DNA from: Adiantum capillus-veneris
Taxonomy: Eukaryota > Streptophyta > Polypodiopsida > Polypodiales > Pteridaceae
DNA length: 64,000 nt
Direction of reading: 5' to 3'
NCBI GenBank assembly: GCA_014529385.2
Contig: CM043958.1
Span: forward strand, 85,915,525-85,979,524
Shown here: piece by piece, positions 33,287-45,513 of the stretch
How the letters are laid out: each line of letters begins with the position of its first letter
How positions within the stretch are numbered: the first letter of the stretch is position 1
Position numbers and translations under genes: made by a program
The notes under the pieces: model-generated
Told to the model about the DNA's origin: nothing
The model's database searches: none
What the model saw: only the letters and a program-made list of their open reading frames with translations

Positions 33287-34608
33287 CTAAATGGACGAAT
33301 CTCCACGACCACAACATAACTGTCTATCTGCAGTGTCACTCAAGTATCTGAGAATTGACTTGATAGCATCCCAATTCTTTTTTCCATGGTTATACATAAA
33401 TCTGTTGACAACTCCCAAAGCATGTGCAATGTTAGGTCTTGTAGCCACCATGGCATACATGAGACTACCACAAGTCGAACCATAAGGAACCTTAGCCATC
33501 ACAGCTTTTTCCTTAGCAGATTTGGGACAATCGTTCTTGCTAAGTTTCAAATATGCAGGCAATGGAGTACTCAAAGCCTTCCCCTTCTGCATGTTGAAAC
33601 GATCAAGAACCTTGTGCACATACTCTTTTTGAGAAAGGTACAACAACCTCTTCTTACGGTCACGAGTAATGCGCATACCCAAAATGTGATTGGCTTCACC
33701 CAAATCTTTCATGTCAAATCGACTTTTCAGCTTGGTTTTCAAGTCAACAATGTCCTTCTTGGAATGACCAGCAATAAGCATGTCATCTACATAAAGGATA
33801 ATCATAATAAGCTATCCATTGGGTTGTCTTTTCACATAAAGACATGGATCCTCATTACTGCGCTTATAGCCTAGGGAACGCATAAATGCATCAAACTTTG
33901 ATACCATTGTTTGGATGATTGCTTCAAGCCATAGAGATTTTTCAGAAGCTTACAAACCAAATGTTCCTTGCCCTTTAGCACAAACCCTTCAGGTTGCTGC
34001 ATATAAATCTCTTCCTCGAGATCACCATGTAAGAAAGCTGTAACGACATCCATTTGATCAAGCTCCATATCTTCAGTGGCAACCAAAGTAATCAACTTTG
34101 TCAGTGTGGTCATCTTGACCACTCGAGAAAAGATTTCCTGGAAATCGGCACCATAATCTTGCTTGAAAACTTTGGCCACTAAACAAGCTTTGTAATTGTC
34201 AATCTTCTTCGTGTAAACCCATTTACAAGGCAATGCTTTCCTACCTTTTGGCAACGGAACAAGTTTCCATGTTTTGTTCTTTGAGATATTGGACAGCTCT
34301 CTCTTCATAGCATGTTCCCATTGAACCTTATCATTGGCTAGCATAGCCTCTTTGTAACAAGAAGGCTCACCACTATCTGTAAGCAAAATAGAATCCACGC
34401 CTAGAACAAAACGTTCTGGCAGATGTGAGACTCTTTGAGATATCCGCGGCTGATCAGTACTCGTACTAGCATGTGTAGTAAGTGGCTTGGGAGCTGTCTC
34501 GACAGGAGGTGATACATCCAAAAACGTCACTTTTTGGAATTCAACCTCTTTCATTGGCTGTCTATGCATCTTAGTCTCATTAAAAACAACATCATTGCTA
34601 CGGATCAC
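33287..34608 (-). pseudogene. Copia reverse transcriptase (frameshifted)
   Basis: The frame 34608-33871 starts at the integrase-RT junction (RSNDVVFNETKMHRQP). It contains GEPSCYKEAM, KALPCKWVYTKK, LVAKVFKQDYGADFQEIF, LDQMDVVTAFLHGDLEEEIY and YGLKQSSKQWY. After a shift the frame 33805-33287 opens at the catalytic box IILYVDDMLIAG and includes MKDLGEANHILGM and YGSTCGSLMYAMVATRPNIA. The catalytic residues are intact; the frameshift near 33810-33880 is the main lesion. Confidence 0.88.
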
Positions 34609-34799
34609 TGATCAACTTCTTAGATCCCATAAACGACAGCCAAATTGACCATCTACACCATAGCCAATGAAGATGCATTTCTTGGACTTAAGATCTAGCT
34701 TAGCACGCAACTCCCTTGGGTACATGTGCATAAGCTTCACACCCAAATGTGCGGAGTTTTTCATAAGACAATTTATGTCCTGACCATAACTCTAAAGGT

Positions 34800-35330
34800 A
34801 CACAAAACTTCAATGAAGCATGTGGTGATCTATTGATCAAGTACACGGTTGTGTATAATGCTTCAACCAAAAACGCTTACGGTAAATTAGCATGTGATAG
34901 CATAGACATAATCCGCTCTTGGATGGTCCTATTTATTCATTCCGCAACACCATTTTGTGCAGGGGTATAAGGAGGTGTAAACTCACGCTTAATTCCCCTA
35001 TTTGAACAAAATTTTATAAACTCTTTGGAGACATATTCTCCACCATTGTCTGAGCGCAAAGCTTTCAACTTATGTTCACACTAAGTTTCAACACTAGATA
35101 AGAACTTCTTGAAGCAAGAAAAGGTCTCATCTTTAGACTTCGTGGCATAAACCCAAACATGACGTGTTGCATCGTCAATGAATGTAACATAATAGAACAC
35201 ATCACAATGGGTTTTAGAAGGCATAGGCCCACATAAATCACTGTGCACAAGCTCTAAGGGTTTTCTTTCTTTGTCAAAAGAATGTGTACAATGTGTCATG
35301 TTTGCTTTCCATATTGACAGTGCGCACAAA
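34800..35330 (-). pseudogene. Copia integrase core (broken)
   Basis: On the minus strand: LELVHSDLCGPM (first core D) near 35240, VTFIDDATRHVWVYATKSKD, then after a stop near 35083 LRSDNGGEY (second D) and [14 protein letters not shown] (catalytic E). The segment down to 34620 continues with the integrase C-terminus. Several stops are present. Confidence 0.82.
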
Positions 35331-35943
35331 AGGGAAAATAAAAAAATGACAAAGACGATAAGTAGCCCAAACGAGAGAGTGTCTCCATTCCCTTCTTTGC
35401 CATGTGTCCTAACCGGCTATGCCACAAAGCAACGGTTGGCAGCTCGGTTATAGAAAGAACAATGGTTTTATCAGATACATAAAGAGAATAAAGTGAACCA
35501 ACTTTAGAACCATGGGCTATAATAAGATGACCCTTCGCAACACGCGAAGATTGCTGATGAAAAGTGACTTTGTAACCCAAGTCATCAAGACGTCCAATCG
35601 AAATCAGATTGCGTGTCAAGGCTGGAACATGATGCACATTATGGATGATAAACTTCACCCCATTTGCCATAACCATGGCAATATCACCTATGCCAACAAT
35701 GTCACAAGAGTAAATGTTACCAAGTGTAACAGAGCCAATGGTTTCCTTGTATGTAGTAAACCAATGCCTATGAGGTGTGACATGCAATGAAGCACTCGAA
35801 TCAAGAATCCATGTATGGGATACTTCACCACTAACAAGGAGTTCAGCTGGCATAAAACTCTGCAAAGATAGAGTTTCCTGTGCATCATAAAAGACATCAT
35901 TAATTTTTAGTGTACATATTAATTTCTTGTGCAGCACTGTCAT
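35296..35943 (-). pseudogene. Copia protease and GAG-pre-integrase
   Basis: A 215-residue frame. The protease active site reads ILDSSASLHVTPHRHWF, with DSS in place of DSG, so the enzyme is probably inactive. It is followed by HVPALTRNLISIGRLDDLGY and the zinc-binding block WHSRLGHMAKKGM ... CAHCQYGK. It joins gag through a frameshift near 35900. Confidence 0.85.
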
Positions 35944-36046
35944 CCAGAACTATGTTCAGTTCTTCAATCTTAACCGAACTCTTTGGTTTCTCCTCTTTAT
36001 CATCATGATCTTTGCCTTTACCTTTGCCCTTCTCTTTGTCACGCTT

Positions 36047-36832
36047 CTAAGCATAACAATCCTTCTTTATGTGACCAAACTTATCACAATAATGGCATTG
36101 GACATTGCTACGACCACGATACTTTGATCTACCCTTTAATGCATCTCTATTGCCTTCTTTCTTGGACTCGCGTTGCAAAGAACGGCCCTTACGTTGCTTA
36201 TCATCCCTTTGCATATAATGAGCTTCGCCATATTGCGAGATAGTCATGGTTTTTTGACATATCTCCATTGAGAAAAGTGCACTAGTACCATCATCGTATT
36301 TTAGCATACCATTAGGAGCAGAGTTACTAACAGCTGTGCAAAAGATATCCCAAGAGGGTAGCAACGAACAAAGCAAAACGATTGCTTTCATCTCATCATC
36401 AATGGTCATGCGTTGAACACAAATCTGGGCAAAAAGAGAATCAAAATCATTGATCTGTCTGGCAACGCTAGCTGACTCCTTCATATGAAGGTTCAAAAGT
36501 TTTTGCATAATGAAAACCTTATTGTTAGTCGTATCCTTTTCGTAAGTGTTGCATAATTTCTACCATAAAGCATGAGCAGTCTCGTATTCTAACACTGAAA
36601 AGTACACCGACTCACCAAGGTGCAGTCTAATCGTAGACCTGCATAGCTCATTAAGCTCCTCCCACTGAAACTGAGTCACGTGCATATCTTCAATTCTAGC
36701 CGCATAGGCAATACGCAACTTTTGCTTCTTTTGGACAAGCACATCATGCATTTGGTTCTTCCAAAGCTGAAAATTAGTGACCTCAAACTTCTCTATGTCA
36801 TAAATGTCATGGTCTTTTCTATGTACCTGCAC
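36047..36832 (-). pseudogene. Copia gag
   Basis: Two segments lie in one frame separated by a single TAG near 36560. The first runs from IEKFEVTNFQLWKNQM to LHLGESVYFSVLEYETAHALW. The second runs from MQKLLNLHMKES to the zinc knuckle CHYCDKFGHIKKDC near 36055-36100. A second stop follows the knuckle. The layout matches the gag remnant at 17340-18120. Confidence 0.87.
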
Positions 36833-37245
36833 CTGTACCTGTATCTGTATCTGTACCTGTAGTCAAAGAAGACAATGCCGTCAAACTCCCACTCTATCTG
36901 TGTGTATGAGGCTAATCCAAAAGAAGCTACACACTCCCGAATGAGCCATGGGCTCTTGTAGATGGAAGAGACTGCAACAATGGTACATGTAATGGCTATG
37001 GAAGCTCTGCAACACAAACTACCAAAAGAGAGCTAAAAAATGCAGCTCCTAAACTGTATCTCAAATGAGGTCTCTGATGGCATGAATGGCTCTGAAAGGG
37101 GGTAAAACCTTAGGACACCTGGACACCTGTTCAGGACACTTGAGGGAAACGCTCTCGGAATGCTGAATTTTTTGATGCCGAAGTCGGAACCCTGTTTACA
37201 CTCTTGAAAATGCACATGCGTGGAAGCAATTTCGGAAATGAAACA
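36833..37245 (-). other. Leader of the minus-strand copia element
   Basis: Lies between PBS and gag. It contains an ACAGGT-type hexamer array (plus 36824-36862, as CTGTAC/CTGTAT units) next to gag and a GTTTTACCCCCTTTC-like motif near 37097-37112. A related motif recurs near 38688 and 60410. No protein is recognised. Confidence 0.6.
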
Positions 37246-37259
37246 GTTCTGATACCAGA

Positions 37260-37525
37260 TGAAAGAGAGAAGTTGGGAGCACAACGGAAGAGGAAGATGA
37301 ATATGCACACACACTCTCACACACACCACCATAGCCACACACATAGGTTGAAGGGGGAGAGCCGACACACACTGTGTGCCCCCTTTCTTTCTTCTCTATC
37401 TTATGCACTAAAGCACAATACACACTCTACTTTGTGTTAGTGGCTCACAAAAGTGTATAGATGTACACTTAGGGTTAGTAGCAGTTAGCGATGGGCAATC
37501 GACCACATGGCCATTAAACCTAACA
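37260..37525 (-). repeat. 5' LTR of the minus-strand copia element
   Basis: Followed on the minus strand by the PBS TGGTATCAGAAC at 37246-37257. Confidence 0.88.
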
Positions 37526-37719
37526 CTCTCCATCATCATCTTAAAGCCAACTATATATGCTTGATTCCCACCAGTCCCTGCTTCAAGCTCATGAGCTGGG
37601 CTTGTATGAATATGCTTGCGTAGAGAGTTACATATACATTTCATACATTTAGAAAGGGCCACATTGTACATCGTGCATAGTTCTCAATAGGAGACAACAT
37701 GTTATGTTTCTCAAAATGA

Positions 37720-38060
37720 TACAACATAATAGGTTCTAAGTGATTGTTGCTCTCATGGGAGATGGAGCTCAATATGCCAATCATAAGATGAAATGCATAT
37801 CAATTCAAGGAAGGCTTTGTTATGTTCATTGGATGTAGCTCTAGCAAGAAAGAAGTTCATATGTGTGCAAATGATACTTCTTATCCAATTAAAGGTGGTG
37901 GTAAGATTTTGGTTACCGTTTTAACTGGTCCAAATTTATGTTTGCCAGATGTCTTCTATGTTCCAGGGATCAACAAGAAGTTGTTGTTTGTATCTTCTCT
38001 TGCAAAAAAGTTTTTTCGGTCATTTTTTAGGATGATAGGTATGTTCATGAGATAAAGAGA
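37720..38060 (+). pseudogene. Copia protease remnant
   Basis: The frame 37822-38055 reads EVHMCANDTSYPIKGGGKI and then LPDVFYVPGINKKLLFVSSLA. This is the region just after the copia protease active site (a 'V..GDN...IKG.G....V..VLYVPG...NLLSV' pattern). The element is otherwise unrecognisable and belongs to a different copia lineage from its neighbour. Confidence 0.6.
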
Positions 38061-38139
38061 ATGGTTACTCTCACAGCATTGCAAGTACAATGGAAAATGG
38101 ACTATTTGTGCAGGATCATTCACCAAAGATGTTGGGGGA

Positions 38140-39050
38140 TATGGGTTTGAGAGGTGAGCGAGGGGATTGTCATTGTGGGAAAAGAGAGAGAGAAGATGCA
38201 CAACACAAGGAAACTTGCACCACTATCAAAGAGCCAAACCATGTGTGTCTCATTGACACTATAGGCAAAAAACATGAACATACCAGGAAACCATAAGAAT
38301 TATGGAGGAAGTTTGCAAACTCTTCCTTAGCTATAAAAGCAGTACCAAAATATAGAACCAACCAGAAAAGGCCAAAGAGAATAGTTGATACCATCCAATT
38401 TATCTTTGGATGTAAGGCCACCATAAATCTCCTTCTATGTAGATTGAGCCAAATTATAGATGCGCAGAAAAGAGTAAGAGAATCCCCAAGAGATCCCAAA
38501 TCTCCTATCCAATGCAAAAAGAACTTTAAAAAAATCTCAATAAAAATCTAAGATCAGCTACTTCCTAAAAGCATTGCATACTTGAAGCAAATCTATGACA
38601 AAACATACCCTCTTGATCTGATCGCCTCTAGAGAGTATCTTTAGCTATGTTGATCGGAACAAAATGTAGGGGACCTGAACAATCTTGAAAGGGGGGTAAA
38701 ACTACAAGTCACTTGCTAAGAATACTCTCTGAATGTTGAGGATGCTTTCATGAACATATTTCTCAAAAACTATTGATAAACTAAAATTGCATGTGTGGAG
38801 ACATCAACACTCGGGAGGCTCTGAAAATCACATTGTTCCTCTACGAATTTTTGAAGACGATGAAAGAGGAAATAGAAGGAATGCAACAATAGAGAGTAGG
38901 ATAATACACAGAGCTTGAGCAATAGAAATCTATAGTCTATCGTCTTTGTATTAAATCGAGTATATTAAAATCTTAGGGCTACACAACTTATAAGAAACCC
39001 TAAGAACCAGTTCATAGACATATTGCCTATTCAAAAAATGTATGATTGAT
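38140..39050. other. Retroelement leader-like and unassigned DNA
   Basis: Around 38685-38770 the plus strand reads GAAAGGGGGGTAAAAC followed by a diverged TCACTTGCTAAGAATACTCTCTGAATG. It parallels 60408-60460 and 37090-37170, so it is probably a decayed minus-strand copia leader. No intact PBS or LTR is recognised. Confidence 0.35.
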
Positions 39051-39054
39051 TCTT

Positions 39055-39250
39055 GTGTAGAGCGTCCATCAAGGCAACATGATCATGTTGACCACTATCT
39101 GAGACAACATATGTTTGTAATTTTAAGTTTTCCAAACTTTTCATTATATAGTGTAGACCATTTTTGTGTAGATCATCGATTTAAGAAGCAGAATGATGTA
39201 GATTGCCAATTGAGACAACATCCCTACTTTGTAAGCTTTGTCAACTGAGG
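39055..39250. repeat. Second, decayed minisatellite array related to 12965-13240
   Basis: Units such as GTAGATTGCCAATTGAGACA and GTAGATCATCGATTTAAGAA resemble the GCAGATTTGCCAATTTAGGC-type units of the first array. Confidence 0.4.
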
Positions 39251-39695
39251 TAGTAAAATTGAGAAGAATTGCTCTAAAACTTAGGGTTTATGTTATAAAA
39301 AAAAGAATTCTTTATGGTCTCATGTTTTCAATCCACCTTAGATATTGCATTGGTGAGAAAAAATAATAAGATTTAATGTGTGATTGATGTATATTATATG
39401 AGTAGATACGGATTATGAGGATTCATTCACTTCGGGTGGCCTCCACTGTCTAATAAAGGCCAAAGCATACTAAGCACTTAGTTCATAAGAAACATCTCTT
39501 AGAACATACAATCTCTATCTTTGGCATGCCAGTGGCAAAGGCGTGAGTATTTGGTTGTGTTTTCAGCTTTGGAGATAGGGGATTGATGGCTTTGAATGGA
39601 TGCCCTTAAATCATTGTTTCTTCTTCAATAGTCAAAAACTTGGGATTGAAAATATCAAGATTGGGTATTTATTGTATTTGAGGCTTTCACCCATT

Positions 39696-39698
<3 letters not shown>

Positions 39699-39774
<76 letters not shown>
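39699..39774. repeat. Compound (CT)n(CA)n microsatellite
   Basis: About 35 bp of CT followed by about 40 bp of CA. Confidence 0.95.
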
Positions 39775-39779
<5 letters not shown>

Positions 39780-39924
39780 ACCATTGAAAGTGATGATGAT
39801 ATTGTAAAATGTCATTTCCTAGTTGGTAGGTCACTATGGAATAAAAATTCCACTTAATTTAGCTCTTTGTTCATAGGAAACCTTTCTTAAAACATGCAAA
39901 CTATGGTTTTAATCAAGTAGTTAC

Positions 39925-40060
39925 ATTCTACCCAAAATGGAGGGCTCACTCATGCATGGAGTCGGATTGCACCGAATCTTTGTGTATCATCTTTTTCGTG
40001 CTCATGTCTATGTGCAATTTTGTGTGAGTCCCGCTATGTATGGAGATTGTCCACACACAA
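39925..40060 (+). repeat. Fragment of the LTR-like repeat seen at 13670
   Basis: GGGCTCACTCATGCATGGAG, then GGATTGCACCGAATCTTTGTG, parallels 13870-13910 and the reverse complement of 31150-31200. Confidence 0.45.
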
Positions 40061-42440
40061 CAAAAAGCAGCTCAAAATAAGCTGACTTAGGCATTGCTTC
40101 AAAGCTCTGGAATCAAGTGCTTGTAATCATATAAGGTTTGGGTTTTTGAAAACTCTTAAGGTAGTTTTCAGAAGCATCAACATTTATGTTGTAGTCTATA
40201 TTTGCTCTTAAGAGCACACTGAATATGGAGGTGGCCAAGTTGATGTTTGATGTGTAGGCACTTCATAGGACCAAATCTAATTTGTGATGAAAACAATATC
40301 AAGAGTGGAAGTAATCTCTAGCCAAATAGGTGTCAATGCCCCTCATGTCGAGATCGAAGACTTCTAGGGGCCCTTGGTCACATCCCCTCATCCTTAAAGA
40401 AGCTAGTGTATTGTTCACAAATCCCATTTTGTAGTTTAAATATCTCCATTATAAAGGGAGAACTTGAATTGTATTTTCAATGGACCTTTATTTTCAAGGT
40501 CAAAATAATAGGCACTTTGAATATGCTTTGAATTTTGGTGTAAAAATCGTGGTTGTCTCATTGATTTGCCCTTAAAAACCAAGGCCAAGAAGATGAGTTT
40601 TTTTTTTCTTTTGAACAATGGCCTTGGGGCATAAGGAGTAAAATCTTTTTTGGCCTGCTAAAGGCCTTAGTATCCATATGGGTAAAGGTTGTTCAAATTT
40701 GTTTGCTTGACATGTGTCCCTTTAAAAATTTGAAGAGAAAGAAAGCATTTCCTTTCAAATGCTATTTCCCAAAGGTGATGTTGTTTTTTTTTTTGGCATG
40801 CCTAAAAAGAGTAAAGAGGTTCCATCGGGAGGTTGATCCATATATGATGTGAAGTATTGATTCAATTTTCTTATCTTATACTCTCACCTGTAAAGAGTCC
40901 TTTTATTTAAAGACTTCACCAAGATTCATTTATTAAATTATTAAATTGCTTTATTCTTCTCTATGCTTATTATATCTATCTTTTTTAATGACAACATTAA
41001 TATGTTCTTTTGCTTTAGTTTTTAATGTATTTTTTTATTTTACTGCTTCTATATTATTTGTTTTATTTTATTTTATTTTTAAACAATATTGTGTAATATG
41101 CACCTTTCACCTTATTAATTAAGTGGAGCTTTTTTGGCCTGCCCAAAGGGCAAAGGCTATAGAGATGCCTTCTCTTTTTGCTGACTAAAATAGAAAAAAA
41201 AATGAATTGTATTTTCAAATATTTTTTATAGACCAAAAATGCTGATTGGTTGAAATAAGAAAGTGGGTACTCATTGAAATGAAGAGTGTGTAAATCTAAT
41301 GATGGGTCTTTCTTGCGTTTTACTATTGTTTTCTTTTTACCAGAAAAGGGCGTAAAGTCTTATTTTCATCACTCGTCACTAGGAGTGTGGTTTTATTGGC
41401 TCTATCTACGAGCAACATTAATGTGTCATGCACATTGCAATGATAATTGTGATCTCACATGATCCCTACCTCCCGCAATGCTTGCTATCCTCTGCACACA
41501 CTGCTCTTGTGAACCTCTCGTGAACGTCACGAATGCAACCGACTCGTTGTGCAAGCCTTGATCTGCACTAAGCTGTGCATGCCATGCCAACCTCCAGTTG
41601 CTTGTGTCTTTGCTCTACAGTAATCACTGTCTCCGGTATATGTTGAATGCCCTGCAACTCGCCCTCAAGCCTCGTATAGCTCGTGGATGGTAACTACAGC
41701 CTCTAGGAGCTACCTCCGCTTGCTTGCACTACTCTGGAGCTCGTATGTATGATTTGACCCTGCTTGTGAAGCTTCCCCCTTCTTTTGAGCCTGCTTCGGT
41801 CGCTAACAAGGGCACGACGTTCGGCCACCACCTCTCCTTGAGCCGACTTATATGATACTAGCCATTGGAGCACAATGGTTTTGGTCATTTTCTTCTCTAG
41901 CTATGGCGATGCATAGGCCGAGTACACTTGTGGACCTACAATTCAGACAAAGCTAGTCGGCAGCTGACCAGTAACGGGATGAGCATCGAAGTGATGACAC
42001 ATTGCCTTTGGTCGAGGGAAGAGGTAGGCATAGGTGTGTCTCTCTTGTAAGGAGTTTTAGATCTCTATTTCTCTTGCTCACACAACCAATCTGCAGCTAG
42101 GGCTACATCCTTGACCTGGACAAAGCTTCTCTGGTGATGGCGAATGGACCAGGAGGGGACATTCAAAAAGGGGGGGGGGGGGGGGGGGTCATGCAAGAGA
42201 ATCTGTATTGAACATAAGGGGCTCTCATTAAAATGACACAAATTAGCACTATCTTGAGCTGCATGCAGCCACCTGCACCTGATCTTCAACATTCATTATC
42301 ATCTCCTACAAGGGATGTTTTTGCACGACGACAAGCTACTGATGAAACCCACGGTTATTGATGCACGATGGCAAACTACCGACGTCATCAATTAGTCTGC
42401 TAAAGTCTTCGTTCTTGCTTGTTGGAAGCTTTTTGATCAT
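40061..42440. other. No gene recognised
   Basis: AT-rich to about 41400, then mixed composition. A poly-G tract of about 18 bp lies at 42171-42188. No reading frame has family resemblance. Confidence 0.4.
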
Positions 42441-42484
42441 GCTTGCTAACTCACGATGCTGTTGAACTGTTGATTCTTGCTCGC

Positions 42485-42486
<2 letters not shown>

Positions 42487-42568
<82 letters not shown>
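42487..42568. repeat. (GA)n microsatellite
   Basis: About 80 bp of uninterrupted GA. Confidence 0.95.
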
Positions 42569-42571
<3 letters not shown>

Positions 42572-42796
42572 TTTGTATTGGCAGGGAGAATCATTAGGTT
42601 GGAGGGCAGCAAGAAAGGACCTCGAAGAGAGGTGGACGAGCAACAGACGATCCGGACAAGCGAGAGGAGAAGGGAGTCCATGCTTAGCAGTTTGTGCATG
42701 GTAGAAGGGACTGGCCAACAGCTTTCAGTGAGCAAGTTGTATTGATCACACTTCACCAAGGGTCTCTCTCTCTCTCTCTCTCTCCACGAGGCCTGG

Positions 42797-43085
42797 TTCT
42801 TTGATGGTTTGGTGGAGTATGTCACATCAAGGGTAGTTGTTGCCATGGTGTTGTGTGGAAATGGGGTGCAAGATCCTTGGGGCTATGAAGCCTGCCCACT
42901 CAGCTGCTGGTACCATCAAGGGTGATTTTGTTGTTGATATTGGAAGGACTGTCATTCATGGGAGTGCCCAGAGGGAGATTTCGTTGTGGTTCCTCGAGGA
43001 AATAACCAAGTGGTGCAACAGCTTTCACAACTGGATTTATTGCGGAAGCCAGATTCTAATTGACTCATATCAACCTATCAATTAG
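42797..43085 (+). pseudogene. Nucleoside diphosphate kinase C-terminal fragment
   Basis: NDPK transfers the terminal phosphate between NTPs and NDPs through a phospho-histidine. At 42797 one frame reads FFDGLVEYVTSRVVVAMV, the 'PFF..LV.Y..SGPVVAMVW' helix-strand block. After a small deletion and frameshift the next frame reads KILGAMKPAHSAAGTIKGDF, VVDIGRTVIHGS and AQREISLWF to HNWIY. The active-site histidine in VIHGS remains, but the DSVES segment that normally follows is missing (five-codon in-frame loss), and the Gly of SGPV is changed. The N-terminal two thirds is absent. A (CT)n run ends just upstream at about 42783. No intron is visible within the fragment, so it could be a retrocopy or one decayed exon. 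Confidence 0.8.
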
Positions 43086-43116
43086 TGCTAACACTGCTTA
43101 TCACTATTGGTCTCTA

Positions 43117-43118
<2 letters not shown>

Positions 43119-43178
<60 letters not shown>
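43119..43178. repeat. Compound (CT)n(CA)n microsatellite
   Basis: About 29 bp of CT followed by about 31 bp of CA, 35 bp after the NDPK-like frame ends. Confidence 0.95.
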
Positions 43179-43179
<1 letters not shown>

Positions 43180-45418
43180 TGACCCACTTACACACATGCA
43201 TGCATATTGCTTGTGTGCACACACTTAGTCTGACTATTTTACTGGTTGATCAAAATATAGCATTTGTATGATAAGTTTGTTGGATCTTTATTGGACCTTA
43301 TTTTCAAGGTTGTTGCTCAATGTTGGGTCTCTATCAACACTGACTCATTCATTGTGAGTGTCTTTTCTCTATTGCGATATAGATGATAGCTGGTTACATG
43401 CATACATTTAGCATGTTCTTAACTGGGGTGCATCAATTGTATGATATGCCAAGGGTAAGGCCACGCGGTGTTTGAATCCGTATGGCATCTTGAAGGCAAG
43501 GGACAAAGAAAAGCATGATCAGATTGCTAGCTAAGAATTGGAAAAGCCAAAATCTTTTTGATTTGTTGATCAACATGGAAGTCAAATGTATTGTGCTTTG
43601 GAAAGAAATTTTCTTTAAATGATCTTGGCAGCAACACCGCTCGGGAAGGTGACTTCATCAAAATTCCCTTATTGCTTCACATCTTTTGCATTATTGCTGA
43701 AATCCATGCAAGAATTGTGAAGCTTGACCTTCTGCAATCTCTATCTCTAGAGTCTACATTGGCTCCTCTATATATAGATAGATTACATCCCAGGTGTCAT
43801 GTATAATGAAATGGGAATTTTGAAAATTTATGACAAAATATTGGAGGCATTTTGGGATTTTTTGAAAATTTTGAAATTTGAAGGGTATATTAGGAATTTC
43901 CACAAATTAGAGGAGCATTTTGGTAGTTTTCCCACGAAAAAACGTTGATAGGGTTAGAAAGCCATCACCATGTCGTTTTGGTAAGACTTGTAAAAGGGCA
44001 ATTAAAGGAGGAGACCATGTGGCAAAGATACATTAATGATTTAATATTTTAACAATGCCCTATCTGTGAGAGTACAAATTTTTTGACTACCTACAAATGC
44101 CATGCATTCTTGTAAGAGCTTTCAAATTATTTGGTCTAAAGCTAACTTCCAATAGAAGAATATTTAATTATATAGCTAGATTTTGAGGATTGTCATTGTG
44201 AATTCAACAAAGACATGAACAGACCAATGTAGGTTGAGCTCCAGCACTCATACCTCGAAGGGGCAGGCTTGGTGATTAATCACTTGTTTGATATATAAAC
44301 CATTCGAGATTATGGTTGGGTCCACGAGAGTCGATGAAAGACATTAAAAAACGAATGTGCCTTCACCATGGAGGCTGTTCGTTGGCACAAAAGGAAATTA
44401 TACTTCTTTGGACTCACAAAAAAAAAAGCAAGTCTTCTCCCCCTTGAAAGAGCAGCTCTATCGTCCGCTTTTTAGCACAAAACATGGATCGGTGTGATTA
44501 AATTGAATCCTACAGCTACATACTCAACAACACTACCACTACACTACAGCTCATTGGATGTTAAAATTGTACATAATAAATTTTATAGAGCTACCACCAT
44601 CCCTTGTGAATGAAGAGAGGGGTGGAAGAAGAGTACAAGGTTTTTGTTGCCGACACTTGTGAATTTAGCTTGCGTATGTATAATGAATAATATAATATAT
44701 ATTTTTATTTTTTATTTTTATTTTTTTCATTTTATTTTGTTTTCAAATGATAATATGCAATGTGCATCTTTCACCTCATTATTTAAGTGACGCCTTTTTC
44801 AATATATAAACTATTTGTGATTATATATGTATAATGGATAATATAATTTTATATTAAAACACAATAAAAAATTCATGTGATTGTGGACACTCATTTAAAC
44901 TTACTTTCCATAAATCTCATTCCTCCCTTAGCTTAGCAGGCCTTTGTGCCTCTTCACCTTGTTTTTTAAAACCATGCGCGTGGGGAAGGTTGTTCCCAGG
45001 GTGTGGCCCCTAGGAGTAGAATCTTGCCATGAGTATTGAGACACATATTGAATCGCACATGGTCAACAATCATGAATGATGTTTCCTACCACACATTAGA
45101 CCCGACAATCACGTGATATTCCCACATGTAGGAAGTGCCCATAACCCAAAGAGAAGTGCACATGGCTTAACCCTGTAATGCAATGTGAATAATCATCTAC
45201 AAGGTAAATGTTGAAAAGGCAAGACAATACATGTGCATGGCTAGTTAGGATGCACTCTTTGGGAGTTGTAGGGGGAGAAGGGTCACCCATCCTAGGAAGA
45301 AATTTGGCTATGACTTGATATGCCATAAAGAGCTCCTCTAGGACCATGTAGGCGGACATTTGTGTGTGATTGCAACATAAGACATGAAAAGTCACAATTC
45401 TCATTGAAAAGGAAATGA

Positions 45419-45420
<2 letters not shown>
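43179..45420. other. No gene recognised
   Basis: AT-rich, with a T-rich stretch near 44700-44740. No coding similarity or retroelement hallmark identified. Confidence 0.4.

Positions 45421-45511
<91 letters not shown>
45421..45511. repeat. Compound (GT)n(GA)n microsatellite
   Basis: About 50 bp of GT followed by about 41 bp of GA. Confidence 0.95.

Positions 45512-45513
<2 letters not shown>

Larger units (their letters stand above)
32511..37525 (-). mobile_element. Ty1/copia retrotransposon (minus strand), full domain order
   Basis: LTRs at 37260-37525 (5') and 32511-32777 (3'), about 266 bp each and moderately diverged, starting TGTTAGGTTT on the minus strand. The PBS TGGTATCAGAAC is at 37246-37257 (minus), and a CAAGTGGGAGA polypurine tract precedes the 3' LTR. 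The order gag, protease, integrase, RT, RNase H is complete but broken by stops and frameshifts. No matching target duplication is visible (GCCCT against CTCTC). Its proteins are close relatives of those at 14960-20724, for example SSVKIEELN and FNETKMHR, although the LTRs differ in size and sequence. Confidence 0.9.

Noticed and set aside
32506-37530. Target-site duplication of the minus-strand copia element
   Set aside because: Flanking bases GCCCT and CTCTC do not match, so none is claimed.
41460-42320. Possible host gene in the more GC-rich stretch
   Set aside because: No frame shows family similarity or consistent splice structure.
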